From contig JARUPZ010000001.1 of NCBI GenBank assembly GCA_031213475.1, positions 20,428,933-20,492,932 on the forward strand: a stretch of DNA of 64,000 nucleotides, given 5' to 3'. Under the pieces are notes generated by a model. The model was given only the letters and a program-made list of their open reading frames with translations, was not told the origin of the DNA and searched no databases. Of the stretch, positions 12,459-22,550 are shown in pieces (position 1 is the stretch's first letter; each line of letters starts with the position of its first letter). The position numbers were made by a program, and so were the translations under genes. The DNA comes from Nereocystis luetkeana. Lineage: Eukaryota > Sar > Phaeophyceae > Laminariales > Laminariaceae.

Positions 12459-12974
12459 CTGAGAATGTGGCGAGGACAAAGGTAGCAGAAAACAATAGGT
12501 GTGGTGCTCCCCTGCAGCACACAAAGGGAAATACAAGACACTTGGCGGGGCCCCGGTAGGGTCTTTTATAAATTGGCCCTCACTTGAGCAACGGGTCGCT
12601 TGACGCAGATATAGGCAAACGAGGCTGACTTTACTTCACTACCTACCACCACCACCACCAACATATCTTGTGTGCTGGAATCCAACACAAACCAGTACTA
12701 CTGCCTCCGTTACGTGCCGTAGCACCGAATTAACCTCGACCGTGGTATACGTAGACTCTCCAATCAACTCCTGTAGACAAAGTTATGGTGCGGTAGGTTT
12801 GCTGAGGCGTATCGAAATATTTTGTCGTGAGACCTTACCTACTCACCAGCTAATCCCAACATCACACCTGAACAGAGAATAACGCCTATACTCTCTGTCG
12901 TAGGCCTACGGTTGTCTTTGATTACGATATGTATGCCATAGCCGATCGAGGGTGGTAATGACCATACTATTTAC

Positions 12975-13046
12975 CGTGCAACCGATTGTAGGCGAGGTTG
13001 AGCGTCTTCAAAGCCACCAGCTTGGCTAACGCGACCGGAATCGAAC
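12975..13046 (-). CDS. Single LRR exon (24 aa)
   Basis: Exactly 72 nt, encoding (G)SIPVALAKLVALKTLNL followed by AYNRLH, with the LRR consensus intact. The acceptor is TATCCAG|GT and the donor G|GTAAAT, phase 1 at both ends. The 60-70 bases upstream of the acceptor and about 100 bases beyond the donor resemble the flanks of the 13665 exon, 690 bp away. This marks a recent cassette duplication. Differences between the two exons fall partly in the solvent-exposed x positions of the LRR. Confidence 0.75.
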
Positions 13047-13664
13047 CTGGATACCGGGCAGTGTCGACGTGAGGCGAACCGAGCAAAACGCTGTTGGCTC
13101 ACCGCAAGGTGTGTGAAATGCCGCATGCCCTCTGTGGCGGACTACAGACAACCGTGGTCTGTAGGGAGAGGCAACCGTGGTTTATAGGAACGGCAGACTC
13201 CGACCTTTGTCGAAGCAGCAGATCGCTCACACAAGCCTGAAAAACGTCCAGATACTATATCTAATATCACCTGCATTGCGCCTGACCGAAGGGCTATTGA
13301 GGGCAACTGTGCGTTCACCACGCGAAAGATGTGCTTGTGTTCTGTGTGTCAAGCTACCGGATATCTGAATATATGCCACCTAATTGACGGGATGGAAGGT
13401 CTCCGTCATATAAAACAACGAGGAAGTCGCATCCACCTTCGAATGCTCTCACTCCCTTATCAAAGATACCAAATTTATATGGTAGGCATACTGAAGCCTG
13501 TCGAGCGCTTTGGCATGAGGCCATACCTACACACCACGTGATCGCAACAGCATATATATAAGCAGAGTAGAACGCTCCTCCTTTCTGTTAGAGGGCTACG
13601 TTTTTCTTTGATCACGATGGCACAATATAGTAGACTGCACAAACTGTCGCTACAATAATCGTAC

Positions 13665-13736
13665 CGTGCAGCCGATTGTGGGCGAGGTTGAGTGTCGTCA
13701 AAGCCACCAGTTCGCCTAATTCATCCGGAATCGAAC
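13665..13736 (-). CDS. Single LRR exon (24 aa), first after the cap
   Basis: Exactly 72 nt. It encodes one complete leucine-rich repeat beginning (G)SIPDELGELVALTTLNL and ending AHNRLH, with the consensus L-x-x-L-x-L-x-x-N-x-L-x-G register. The acceptor is TATCCAG|GT and the donor G|GTACGA; both split the glycine codon (phase 1). One exon equals one structural repeat, so adding or skipping it preserves the frame. It is the closest relative of the exon at 12975-13046, and the intron sequence on both sides is also similar between them, so the two arose by a duplication that included intron. Role: one turn of an LRR solenoid used for ligand binding (family knowledge). Confidence 0.75.
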
Positions 13737-14566
13737 CTGGATACCGGGCAATGTTGACGTGACGAACACCGAGCAAAGGACTGTTGGCTCACTGCAGGGT
13801 GTCTTAATTAGGCTTTCATCCTGCGCTTACAATACATCCCGCTTTTACACGACGTACCCGCCCTAATCAATCCCGGACCCTGCATAGGCCGGTCAAGCAC
13901 TGCCACTCTGTTCGAACACAAAATAGATGTTGACGCTAAGGGCAAAGAGCCTAACACGGTGTGGGCTCGAGTATGGCCCCTACGAATTACGTACAGTTAT
14001 TCAGCCAGGCTGCTTGTACATCACACTCTATTTAGAGCAACCACGGAAAAAGGCATCGACCTTGAACGATTACTTGTACTCGTGCCACGTGGCTGATAGC
14101 GACTGACTGCGGTATAGCTCGCGCGCAGATCCTTTGGGTTCTGTAGCGGGTGATGCAGGAGCGGCGGCAGCAGCAACGGTGGTGGCCGGGCGATGTGAGG
14201 TGCCTCCAGCTACATGCCCATTTCTCCAACCGAGCACCCACGGTGCTTGAAACTCGGCGCGCCGATACGGTGGCGCGCGTAGCCTCTAAGGGCAAAAGGG
14301 CGCACGAACCACAGCCAGTTTCAATGTTAACAGTCGCTAAACTGGGCGTTGCTTGCAGCATAGCTGCTGCCGCCACTAGCTTCCTCCTGCGGCTGGCGGC
14401 ACTGGTACAGCAGCGGCGGCACCGCCGTTTATTCTGCCGCAGCCGCAGTTCATGGGTGATCGTTTTTATGTTACATGGTTGTGGCTGTACTACTCGCTTG
14501 GTTCGCCGTGCGGCCTTGCTTTCCTGTCCGATACAGCACGGAAGATTTGCGATGTCAGGGTTGGTA

Positions 14567-14609
14567 TTCCACTCTCACTCGCGCGGTGACAACGTGAGTG
14601 AGAGTGGAA
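14567..14609. repeat. Hairpin, 14-bp arms
   Basis: TTCCACTCTCACTC, 15-nt loop, then the exact inverse. Lies in an LRR-gene intron. Confidence 0.7.
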
Positions 14610-15489
14610 ACATTCTGACGTTATGTAGTATCAACCTGCGAACTTCGCAGAACCTGTTGTACGCCGAAATTGCGATACTATATCAGAAGCGAGGCTTGCT
14701 CGGCAAATCTTAACGCACACACACTGCAACACACGGCATAGCGCAAACGAGACACGGAACACCAAGTCGCCGATACAACGAGGAACTCGTTGAAGAAACA
14801 CCAATGTTCGCAAGTATTTGACTGTCTCGGCACTGCTAGCAAGCCTTGAAATGTCTGAACTTCTCGCACGAGTATACTCAAATGGGACGATCACTACCCA
14901 CGTTCGACGAGGGGTTAGAAGAGTGAAGAATACTTAGAACATTGCGGATTGGCCGGGGAGAAATCATATGTTGTTTATCCGTTCACATCACATTTTAGTG
15001 AACGTGACACGACTCGCACGGGTATAGTCTCGCGAAAGCCGTACGGCGTCGCATAACATACGTCGAACAAATGCACTCCTGAAAACACGACTCGTACGTA
15101 ACTCGTCCAATATTCGATGCACGAGGGAAAGGCGACATCCGATCGCTTCTACTGTTGACTCAAAGGGCATAATAAGTTGGCTCGCGCATATCGACCAGAC
15201 ATGGTTCGCTATCTCAACATCGGTCCCTCCGACCAGTTGGCTATATTCTCTTCAGAACAGGTTGCAGTACAAGTCAACTAATGCGTCCAAAGCTGTCGAA
15301 TAGTCATGATAGAATGCGAGATGAATCTCTCTGCTGTCTGCCAGTGGTACTCTTCACATACCGTCAAATTATTTCCCTGTTTTAAAGTGTATTCCTTGTG
15401 ACAGCATCCAACTGGCCCATACCCAACGATAGCTTTCCTGAACGTACGGTATCAGACGGATGGGAAACTCGATTTGATCATAACACATC

Positions 15490-15597
15490 TACTGCGGGGG
15501 ACCATAGTAAATAGGGCGAAATATTGCTAGTAAAAAACGTTAAATATAAAGGTTTTGTTTATACTATAGGTCCTATTAACTATGGCCCCCCGTTATA
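15490..15597 (+). mobile_element. Family A MITE, diverged
   Basis: TACTGCGGGGGACCATAG left end, CCCCCCGTTATA right end; forward core. Paired with another copy about 300 bp away. Confidence 0.75.
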
Positions 15598-15890
15598 TAG
15601 CACAACAAGCTGGGTTGGGACAAACGATAAAAGGTATTGTATTCCGGGTACGCCAAGTGTTGACAGGTAAACACGTGGGATTCACGGTGAGGCTTGGACG
15701 AAGCAAGGGCGTGAAACGACGTCGCGCAACGCACAATCCACTGGCGGTTCAACCCGGCCTCTCTGTAGAACACCACCCCACAAGGTGGCTTGCGCAAATA
15801 AATGGCAACACTGACACTCCCTACAACTGCAATTGAATATTTGATCCTCACGGCAACTGAACAAAAAGAGTGGAATGTTCGCATTTCAAC

Positions 15891-15999
15891 TATTACGGGG
15901 GGCCATAGTTAACAGGACCAAATATTGTTAGTAAAAATGGTTAAACATATAGGTTTTTATGTATACCATAGGTCCTGTTAACTATGGTCCCCCGTAATA
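15891..15999 (+). mobile_element. Family A MITE, AACAGG subtype
   Basis: 109 bp. Both ends carry GTTAACAGG or its complement instead of GTTAATAGG, so the change is matched at the two ends. Forward core. Confidence 0.85.
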
Positions 16000-16346
16000 C
16001 GAGTGACCACTTGACAAGACGCAACTTATTGAACACAAGTATTGTGTTTCGGCAGCGTGACGTATGCTGCTGCAGAGGTGGGTAGTTTCAGGCAACATTA
16101 TTCATCGCTGACGGAGCTCTTATACGACGATCCCTTCTAACATCGTCGGGACGTCAAGTGCACTTTTCACATTAGCGACGTACTACTGGGTCATGAGAGT
16201 GTGTGGATGGTCGAGCATTTACTAGTTCCTGAAAGTATCCGTTTCATGGAGGTGAGGAGGTCCACAGTAACGAGTCCCGGAGCTTTCGCGTGCATGACTC
16301 GGGAACGGTCGTATTTGAAAGTACGAAACTGGCATGGGTTTGTTAC

Positions 16347-16565
16347 CGCGAACGTAGATGAGGTCGTCCCTCTTGCCGACGCGGAATCGACGGTTGGTTC
16401 CTCCAAGCTCCAGTGTGACAACTCGTTCTTCCCCGTTTAGAGCGACACCGAACCACGTATCCAGGTCGCTTGAATTGTCCTTCCAGCCTTGTTGGTTTTT
16501 CAACAATTCCTCACCCCTTGTTCTGTACAAGGTCTGGAGCACTGCACGATCCGACCTTACGAGAC
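16347..16565 (-). CDS. N-terminal cap exon of LRR protein
   Basis: Exon of 219 nt (73 codons), open throughout. It contains the pattern SDRAVLQTLY, then QQGWKDNSSDLDTWFGV, then ERVVTLELGG, which matches the N-terminal LRR cap seen in plant and algal LRR proteins (D-R-x-x-L, a GW, then W-x-G-V, then R-V-V-x-L-x-L). The acceptor reads CCCACAG and the donor is G|GTAACA. Both ends split a glycine codon in phase 1, the phase used by all LRR exons downstream on this strand. The cap normally shields the hydrophobic core at the start of an LRR solenoid. The stretch after LELGG (about 15 residues, basic and aromatic) is longer than usual before the first LRR, so an earlier donor is possible. The N-terminus and any signal peptide must come from an unseen upstream exon. 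Confidence 0.65.
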
Positions 16566-17969
16566 CTGTGGGACAAAGATTCCGAACATAATGGCGTCCA
16601 ACGAAATTGTGTTGTGGTGAAGTGGTACCAAGGAAGATATTATTGTAAAAAGTCACCCCATACGGCGCGTGAAGGCCATCACTACAGGAGTATCACATAT
16701 TGAGACATCAGCGATATGTAAGTTGCTATATGTGCGCATTGCTTTGGGCGTGAACATATATACAGTTATATGCTCCCGGCACGTGTGCAATTTGCTGGGC
16801 AACGCCTTTGCTAAATGACGGCCTCGACGAATTCAAGCTCACCTCTTACGGTTGTCCCGCTCATGTTACAGTAGTTTGCCAAGCTTTAGGTCAACGCTTG
16901 TCGTCGACGGTTCACCACGCCTTCCGCATGCACCAGACTTCAGAGGCAGACGTTTTTTGTAAGAACAAGCATGAGGATACAGAACGGATCAAAGCTGAGC
17001 CGCTCATCACGTAACGTGTGTGGCCCATTTGGCGCGGTGGGGGGGGGGGGGAGGGGAGTGTACCTCTATCGAAGGAGTGGCACGCAGTGAGTAGGCGACA
17101 GTGCGAAGCAATACATCGCCTCCTGAAAACAACACGTCGTTGACCCGAAAGGCTATCTGAGCTTCTTCCGAAACGTGAAACACGCATCGGTACTACAAAG
17201 ATCGCTTGTTCCGACCCGTGGCCTCAACAGGGACGTGCCACCGCGAATGCATTATTAATACTATAGACAGGTATCGACCCCTCCCAGCGCTGCTAATATA
17301 ATGCCCGGGCCCGGTGTCTCAAAATTCCTGGGAAATTTGGCAACGCACCTAGGCACTCGTCGTCACGAACGTTTGGGCTTTGGACACGAGGTTGATTCGG
17401 CAGTATGCAAGAAAGATTCCCGTTTGGGTCAGGGGTGTCACGAGCATGTCGGTAGGTTCGGTGAAAAAACGGGAAACGTCGGTTTGGTTGTACACTTGGG
17501 TGTCCGGGCGCGAACCGTTTGATGACCGAGCTTATAGAAGAAGACGAGATTACCCCGGATATCAGCATGCCAAGAACACCCCCAAATCATCTCGAAATTA
17601 CACCAAAATACCCCAAAGTGGACGCTAATAATGCCGGCACGCACAGCATGCTGACAGATGAAGACGTAATGCTGTACAGCGCAATGGCAACCAACAGACA
17701 ATCGTACAAAAGTACAAGCGATACATTGTATCTTATCGTACGTACGTACAATAAGATACATATATTGTTATATGGGGCTGAAATATCAGTCAGTCTCACT
17801 AGAGCAACACACAGGCAATATTCGTACGATTATGTTCGCACTCCCGCCGAATCCACACCCAGCCACAGGAGGAACTCATCGCCCCTCTAAATGCCGAAGC
17901 AACTCCCACAGTCACATGCATCAATTGAACTTCGACACGCTAAAAAGTATTTTTCACGGAAGTGTTTAC
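16566..17969. other. Upstream of the LRR cap exon
   Basis: A homopolymer G run near 17039 and a hairpin. Plus 17380-17628 is an open, arginine-rich frame without recognised family. Confidence 0.4.
17727..17760. repeat. Hairpin, 10-bp arms
   Basis: TGTATCTTAT, a loop made of CGTACGTACGTACA, then ATAAGATACA. Confidence 0.65.
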
Positions 17970-18118
17970 CCAGTCGCCGCACATGTACCCCCCCCCCCCG
18001 CCCTCATTATCACAGCCGCATCCTCCTCTGCCTCATCATTCTCCGTTTTCGTTTTCGCCTCCTCCTTGCACTTGCTGACCACGTGAGGGCTTCGAAGGGC
18101 GGACAAACTCCGGCATTC
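17970..18118 (-). CDS. Candidate next exon, acidic/basic linker (unknown)
   Basis: Begins after the acceptor GTGCGCAG, in phase with the exon above across an 85-nt intron. It reads a charged helix-like stretch (SKCKEEAKTKTENDEAEED), then a glycine run coded by a homopolymer. The 3' limit is uncertain; a donor TGG|GTAAAC fits. The charge pattern suggests a coiled or disordered linker. No known domain. Taken together with 18204-18437 this is a weak two-exon model. Confidence 0.3.
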
Positions 18119-18203
18119 CTGCGCACAGCTGGTATTATTGTAGCGCTATCGCCTACGCTGTATTCTTGGCGTCAAGACTGTTCTTGCCCCCCCTTTCTTC
18201 TAC

Positions 18204-18437
18204 CTTAACGCTGCTGTCATCGTAACCTCGACAGTTCTCATCCTTGCCCCCGTCATTCACCGGGGGCTTCTCTCCCACATTGTCTGCAACCATACAGGCA
18301 CTGCTGCTGTTGAACTCCACACAAGCATCACCAACAGCAGCTGCCGGAGGATCCTTTTGCCGTGGTGGTCGGCTCGAAAGCATCCGGCCATCGGCTCTAC
18401 CCTGTTGGACTCGCGTTTGCTCCGTCGCGGCATGCTG
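18204..18437 (-). CDS. Candidate exon of a hydrophilic protein (unknown)
   Basis: A 234-nt open block (78 codons) lies between a good acceptor (CGCCCACAG) and a donor (AAG|GTAGAA). The peptide is hydrophilic and low in complexity (RQKDPPAAAVG, EKPPVNDGGKDEN), unlike the random frames around it, with stops just upstream of the acceptor. It lies 1.6 kb upstream of the LRR cap exon on the same strand and could be its 5' exon or part of a separate gene. No family was recognised. The opposite strand is also open, as GC-rich sequence often is. Confidence 0.35.
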
Positions 18438-18856
18438 CTGTGGGCGCCTTCACTAGGCGGACGCCACGGCACCGCGCACGTGTGTGGCTTCAGGAGATAT
18501 CTTGTGTCTGCTCGTGTGGCCCCATAAAAGATATATATGCTGTGTGCGTGCGTGGCCGCACTGGTGCTCTACTGTGTGCGCGTGTACGTTGTATCGTACC
18601 AGTACATTGTTTTCATAGTGTGTAGTGTATCGCCTTAACGTTTTACAGTATGTGGGCTCATCTGGGCCCGTATCTCGTAGCCGCAAAACAATTTTACAAA
18701 TATCTCCCGAAGTATATATCGCTTTCGTTGAAAAAAAAAAACCCAGCAGCTCCGCGTGTGGGTATTGGAATCGTTTGCTACACTTTTAGAAGTCATGTGG
18801 CTAGATAGGGCCGGTCCTAACGAGGAATAAAAAGCGAAAAAAAAGAAGAGGAGAAT

Positions 18857-19222
18857 AGATGTGAAGGTGTTACCTACTGAGGTATAGGGGTAAAATATCG
18901 ATCGAATACCCAGCCCAAGGTAACCCTTACCAGGTATAACACTCTCCCCCCATCTGAACGGCGGGGTCTTTGGGGCGTCGGAACCGTATACGTCCGTCCG
19001 TACGCTGACCTACCCGCTTCGTTTCATTACTGGCAGCTGGGGAACCAGGAAGATGTGTTTTTTAGGTGTGCACGCGCAAGCGTTTCTGTAAAAAAAGAAG
19101 CATTCGGAGTGAGGTTCGAACCTGTGACCTGAACGACGTAAAAAAATGTGAAGGTATTACCTACTGAGCTATAGGGGTAAAATATCGATCGGTAACCCAG
19201 CCCAAGGTAATTCTTATCACAG
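18857..19222 (-). mobile_element. SINE family S2 copy inside element D'
   Basis: Aligns along its length with 9124-9465. It carries seven extra bases (CCAGGTA) at 18930-18936, beside a TA, that are absent from the 9124 copy. Box B reads AGGTTCGAACC. It lies within the D-type element 18811-20395. Confidence 0.65.
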
Positions 19223-19357
19223 ATATCAAACGAGCTCGTGAGTTTCATTGGTCAAGTTCAAGTAGTTACAAAAAAAAGCAGACTTCTCGATACGCTCGCT
19301 ACTATTTTTCGTTTTTTCAAGTCCCAAAAGACGAAAAAATAAAATCGGTGTCAAATA

Positions 19358-19611
19358 TGGCTTATTCTTGTCAGAGAGTTTTTTTTTCATAATTATTTCC
19401 AAAGAAGTGTCGAAATTTTTGCAGATGTGCATCAATATACGGAGGCGTTCTGTCACTTTTTGTGAAATTCTCCAGAAGCAAAAAAATCAACTTCGTTAAA
19501 TTGCACATGATCGTAAAAAAATCAGGAAAATCTAGGAGATTTATGAAAATTGCGCGAAAAAAAATGTTCAAGGTATCGTGAAAAAAAAGCTCTCCGATAA
19601 GATTGACCCTG
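19358..19611 (+). mobile_element. Family C AT-rich MITE
   Basis: Inverted ends GGCTTATTCTTGTCAGAGAG and GCTCTCCGATAAGATTGACC; interior about 75% AT. Copies at 23600 (inverse) and 51163. Confidence 0.65.
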
Positions 19612-19770
19612 ATAAACGAAATATCGGTTACCCAGGAGCGAAGAGGGGCATAGGAGGAGCTCGGTGCGTCGGTGTGGAGTTTTGATACAGTTTTGACGAC
19701 TGGTTGGCAAGCGCACGATGGCGGAAGTAGTGCATGTGGCTGCCACGCGGCTTGTCTGCTAACGGCGCGA

Positions 19771-19772
<2 letters not shown>

Positions 19773-19814
<42 letters not shown>
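19773..19814. repeat. (TA)n microsatellite
   Basis: About 21 uninterrupted TA units inside the D-type element. Confidence 0.95.
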
Positions 19815-19816
<2 letters not shown>

Positions 19817-19837
19817 ATAGAGTATGACCAAGGCTTA

Positions 19838-19935
19838 TTAACCCTTTTAGGACCCCAGTCCCGTTTTGGGGACAAAGTACTTACAGTTCGACTACTTCGT
19901 CCCCACATAAGGGAGTGCGGTGCTGAAAGGGTTAA
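19838..19935. mobile_element. Family P MITE (TTAA, piggyBac-like)
   Basis: TTAA, then CCCTTTTAGGACC at the left; GAAAGGG, then TTAA at the right; inner CCCGTTTTGGGGACAAAG. The TTAA target and CCC/GGG ends are piggyBac hallmarks. 98 bp. Confidence 0.65.
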
Positions 19936-20395
19936 GTGGGGCTCTCGCAAGAAACCGCGGGGGCCAGGACGTGGCTGCCGCGGTAAAAATTTCGACATGA
20001 AAGTGCAACTCAACCTTCGAACATAAAACAGATATGATGGCTGATATCCTACGACTAGAGCACACTGGAGGCGACGGGTTGGGCCACGAGAACCGCGTGG
20101 TGTGGAGGGCGCCACGGGCGTGCGAGTTGTATCTATCCATCGTCGTCCTTGAGCGCTAATAATGCCGCAAATCACGTGCTGTGGCGGTTATTATGTCATT
20201 CTGACAAAATTGGACCGCGTACAAATTCGAATTGGTTTCTTTCGTTCGGGGGGTTTTGCCTGGATGTTTTCTCGTTTGAATTCAACCTGTTGTTTTTGCG
20301 AAAATTTAATGCCAAAGTTTGTTCGTTTAATTCGTGTTTATTTCGTGTTTTTTTCCCTAAAAATAACCGTTTTTCTCTCGAAAAAAATGACTGAC

Positions 20396-21786
20396 ATCGA
20401 CCCTCCATATAATATATATCCTGTTTAAATGGAATATATATGTCGATAATATCTGATTTTTTCAAAAACATAAACAGACGCCGAGCATTTTGCTGAGATC
20501 TGTCCAAACTCATTAACGTATTAGAAATCATTAACGTTCACCGGTCCCACGAAAATTTAAAATAGAATGCGTGTTCGCGGATTATGTACTGTAGGATGCA
20601 AAGGCTCAGAGAAGCATAAAAAACGCCTAAATCAGGTGTTGTACCTGATCCGTTTGAGCCAAACTCAGGTGATACTAAAACCGAGTAGAAACACGCGCCA
20701 CGAGCATTGTTCTGTCCGTGAAAATCCGGTCGAATAATAATAATGCCCCAGAGGATTAAGCCAGCAAAAAAATCTGATTTGTATTCTTCAGGGTGTAGAT
20801 ACCACGGGCTTCACTTGGACCTGCATACAGCCACTATAATAGGTGAAAGTAGGCTTCATTTGTTTCGCCACGGCGGGGGCGCCAAGAGTATTTTCTCCGG
20901 CGCCCCCCCCCCCCCGCCCGTTGACAGCTTTAAATCTTCTAAACCGTCCTTGCGGAACCGCTTACGCGGCACGAAATTATCTTGCCACACCCGAACTGAC
21001 CTTGACACGGGGTAGTGCAGACAACGACCATGGTGCTGTATAGACTGTCGTTGCTGTGACCATGAAAAACAACAGAGTACACGTCACAACTCAGAACAAC
21101 AAGCACGTCGCACATGCACCCCAAAGAAGAAATAGTCAAACCAGCGTATGCATGTATGCATGCATGTATAAGTACGTACTTTGACGTATGAGAGTACAGA
21201 GCTTAAACGTTCATACTGAAGCATTTCAACCGAGGGAGGGCAGACGCACACGGAGAGAAGAAACAGTAGTGTACGTATGGTCTCTCCTATAGTTTCAAAA
21301 TTGGTTAAAATCAGTTGAAAGGTAGACAGAGTAGGAAAAAACAGGTGCACGTTGGCCTTTTCGAGCCAAAACCAAATACGATGTCAGCTTGGCCAATAGG
21401 AGAGCTCCTGGGGTGTGGTTGTGCTTGTTTTCAGATGCAACAGATTTCGGCCGAAAAGTGGCCAGTCCGGAACGTGAATTCGGCGTCCAGGCTATCTATT
21501 GTTTGCATGTCCTTATCGTTATCTACGTTTCGTACCAGGTATACATAAGCGTTTGATTCACTTCTTCACGAAGTTGAACCGTTTACCGCATTCGCTCGAC
21601 GATGAGTACCACAGCCTACGATTCTACTCGAAGGTACTGCCCGCACGACCTCGTGGTTTTCTTCCAGCTCCCCTCTTCCTTTCGCATCGGGTGCCTTCTT
21701 GATTTAGGGCTGAAGGCATACCAGGTACCAGGTATGTATCTACTATACCTGCAAAACAAGTATTCATAGTTGGGGATTTAGCGTAG
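20396..21786. other. Intergenic stretch, no gene seen
   Basis: AT-rich start, then mixed sequence with a C10 run near 20903 and three TACCAGGTA motifs (21533, 21719, 21726, the last two overlapping). No supported gene. Confidence 0.5.
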
Positions 21787-22202
21787 GGGACACCGAAACC
21801 TCGAGAGAGGCCCCGCCGACTATCCTGCAGGACTCAGAACGGAACCGCCTGCCCGAAGTGCTGTTCCTGGGCAAGAGCTTGTCTCTTGTGTCCGAGATTG
21901 CAGCGGGCTGCCGAATCGAACCAGAGGGAAAAGCGTGGGTGGACGATACTATTATTGTGCAATCATTGACAGAGGGGCTGTGGCACTCCCGCGTACAGCT
22001 GCATGCAGTGAGTCAAATGCTCGTGTTACCAACTATTAACAGCAAACTGCCAAGCGTATACCGGCAGATCCCGGTTCCTCCCTTAACTGGCAAGGGCCAA
22101 CATCGCATGGGCATACGGCAGCTGTTGCACCAGTCTCGCGATGCGACGCTCGGGGGAAGCACCGGATATCATCATCTTGAACGCAAGCCGTTTACTAGTT
22201 GT
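21787..22202 (+). CDS. Candidate exon, unknown protein
   Basis: A frame open for more than 130 codons, with protein-like composition (ERNRLPEVLFLGKSLSLV, then CRIEPEGKAWVDD, then HRMGIRQLLHQSRD). A possible acceptor GCGTAG precedes GGGACACC. The frame is also open further upstream, so the start is arbitrary. It runs into a LINE relic at about 22240. It may be an exon of a host gene or a decayed transposon gene. No family recognised; helix-forming, no membrane segment. Confidence 0.35.
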
Positions 22203-22239
22203 GCATGTATGTATGATATATATGGCAGAAACCGCACGT

Positions 22240-22445
22240 CCCCCGTGTGTCTTGCTGTATTAAACCGTGGTATCCACCCGTCGACATTCCGCCCAACGAT
22301 TGAGAGCGCCTGCCTGTGTCTTTGTTTTTCGGTCTCAGAGATTTACAATCGTTGTGCCGTTGACACCGATCACGGAAAGCAGAGTGGACCATTCGCTGCC
22401 AGGTCATCGTATTCAATACGACAGGCACGGCATACGTATATTATA
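22240..22445 (-). mobile_element. LINE 3' relic, diverged
   Basis: Shares CACCCGTCGACAT and ATACGACAGGCACGGCATAC with the better copies at 24199 and 27960. An old copy. Confidence 0.5.
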
Positions 22446-22550
22446 TATACCAGGGTATGTTTTATTATTGGAGGAAGCGAGAGCACTTGATCTGAAGAAA
22501 CGTGCCGCACTCTAACCCTTTTTTTGTCTGGTCGAGTATTATCGTGGTGC

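Larger units (their letters stand above)
12250..13800 (-). repeat. Duplicated LRR cassettes including intron flanks
   Basis: The exons at 12975 and 13665 share not only coding sequence but also the flanks. ATACCGGGCA is followed by a matching stretch ending CTGTTGGCTCAC on the acceptor side. The donor side shares a pyrimidine-rich patch near 12890-12920 and 13565-13610; the latter also resembles 12255-12300 beside the third exon. Spacing between the first two is 690 bp. This is the footprint expected of exon-shuffling by unequal recombination within introns. Confidence 0.6.
13801..16346. other. Probable first long intron of the LRR gene
   Basis: Two family A MITEs and a hairpin only. The 187-codon frame at 14150-14713 (plus) has no support as a gene. 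Confidence 0.5.
1758..16565 (-). other. Dispersed multi-exon LRR receptor-like gene (locus)
   Basis: Gene-level entry joining the exons listed separately below, read from high to low coordinates: N-cap exon 16347-16565, then LRR exons at 13665, 12975, 12387, 4408 and 1758, with a decayed exon at 7820. Every intact exon begins after AG, ends before GT, and splits a glycine codon as G|GT, so each is phase 1-1. LRR proteins with this N-cap and single-LRR exons are known in brown algae as LRR-ROCO GTPases and relatives, proposed to recognise pathogens. No GTPase, NB-ARC or C-terminal exon was recognised; these may lie beyond position 1. No start-codon exon was recognised upstream of 16565. Introns range from about 0.5 to 8 kb and hold MITEs of families A and B. 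That all exons belong to one transcript is inference. Confidence 0.6.
18811..20395 (-). mobile_element. Family D element (D'), carrying nested insertions
   Basis: Left edge GGGCCGGTCCTAACGAGG matches the inverted end of D at 51427-52254. Positions 19620-20360 align, inverted, with the D interior over more than 500 bp. Inside lie S2 (18857-19222), family C (19358-19611), a (TA)n run and family P (19838-19935). An open frame shared with D contains RRWIDTT and GSRGPTR, but no transposase was recognised. Confidence 0.55.

Noticed and set aside
12640-12665. CRISPR-like or satellite array
   Set aside because: Only a short CCA run; no direct repeats with regular spacers exist anywhere in the window.
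14150-14713. 187-codon plus-strand frame
   Set aside because: No domain-like content; lies in a probable intron of the minus-strand LRR gene.
18857-19222. S2 as a miniature LTR element
   Set aside because: The terminal direct repeats are tRNA-like halves with Pol III boxes, and no primer site or coding trace is seen; a dimeric SINE explains it better.
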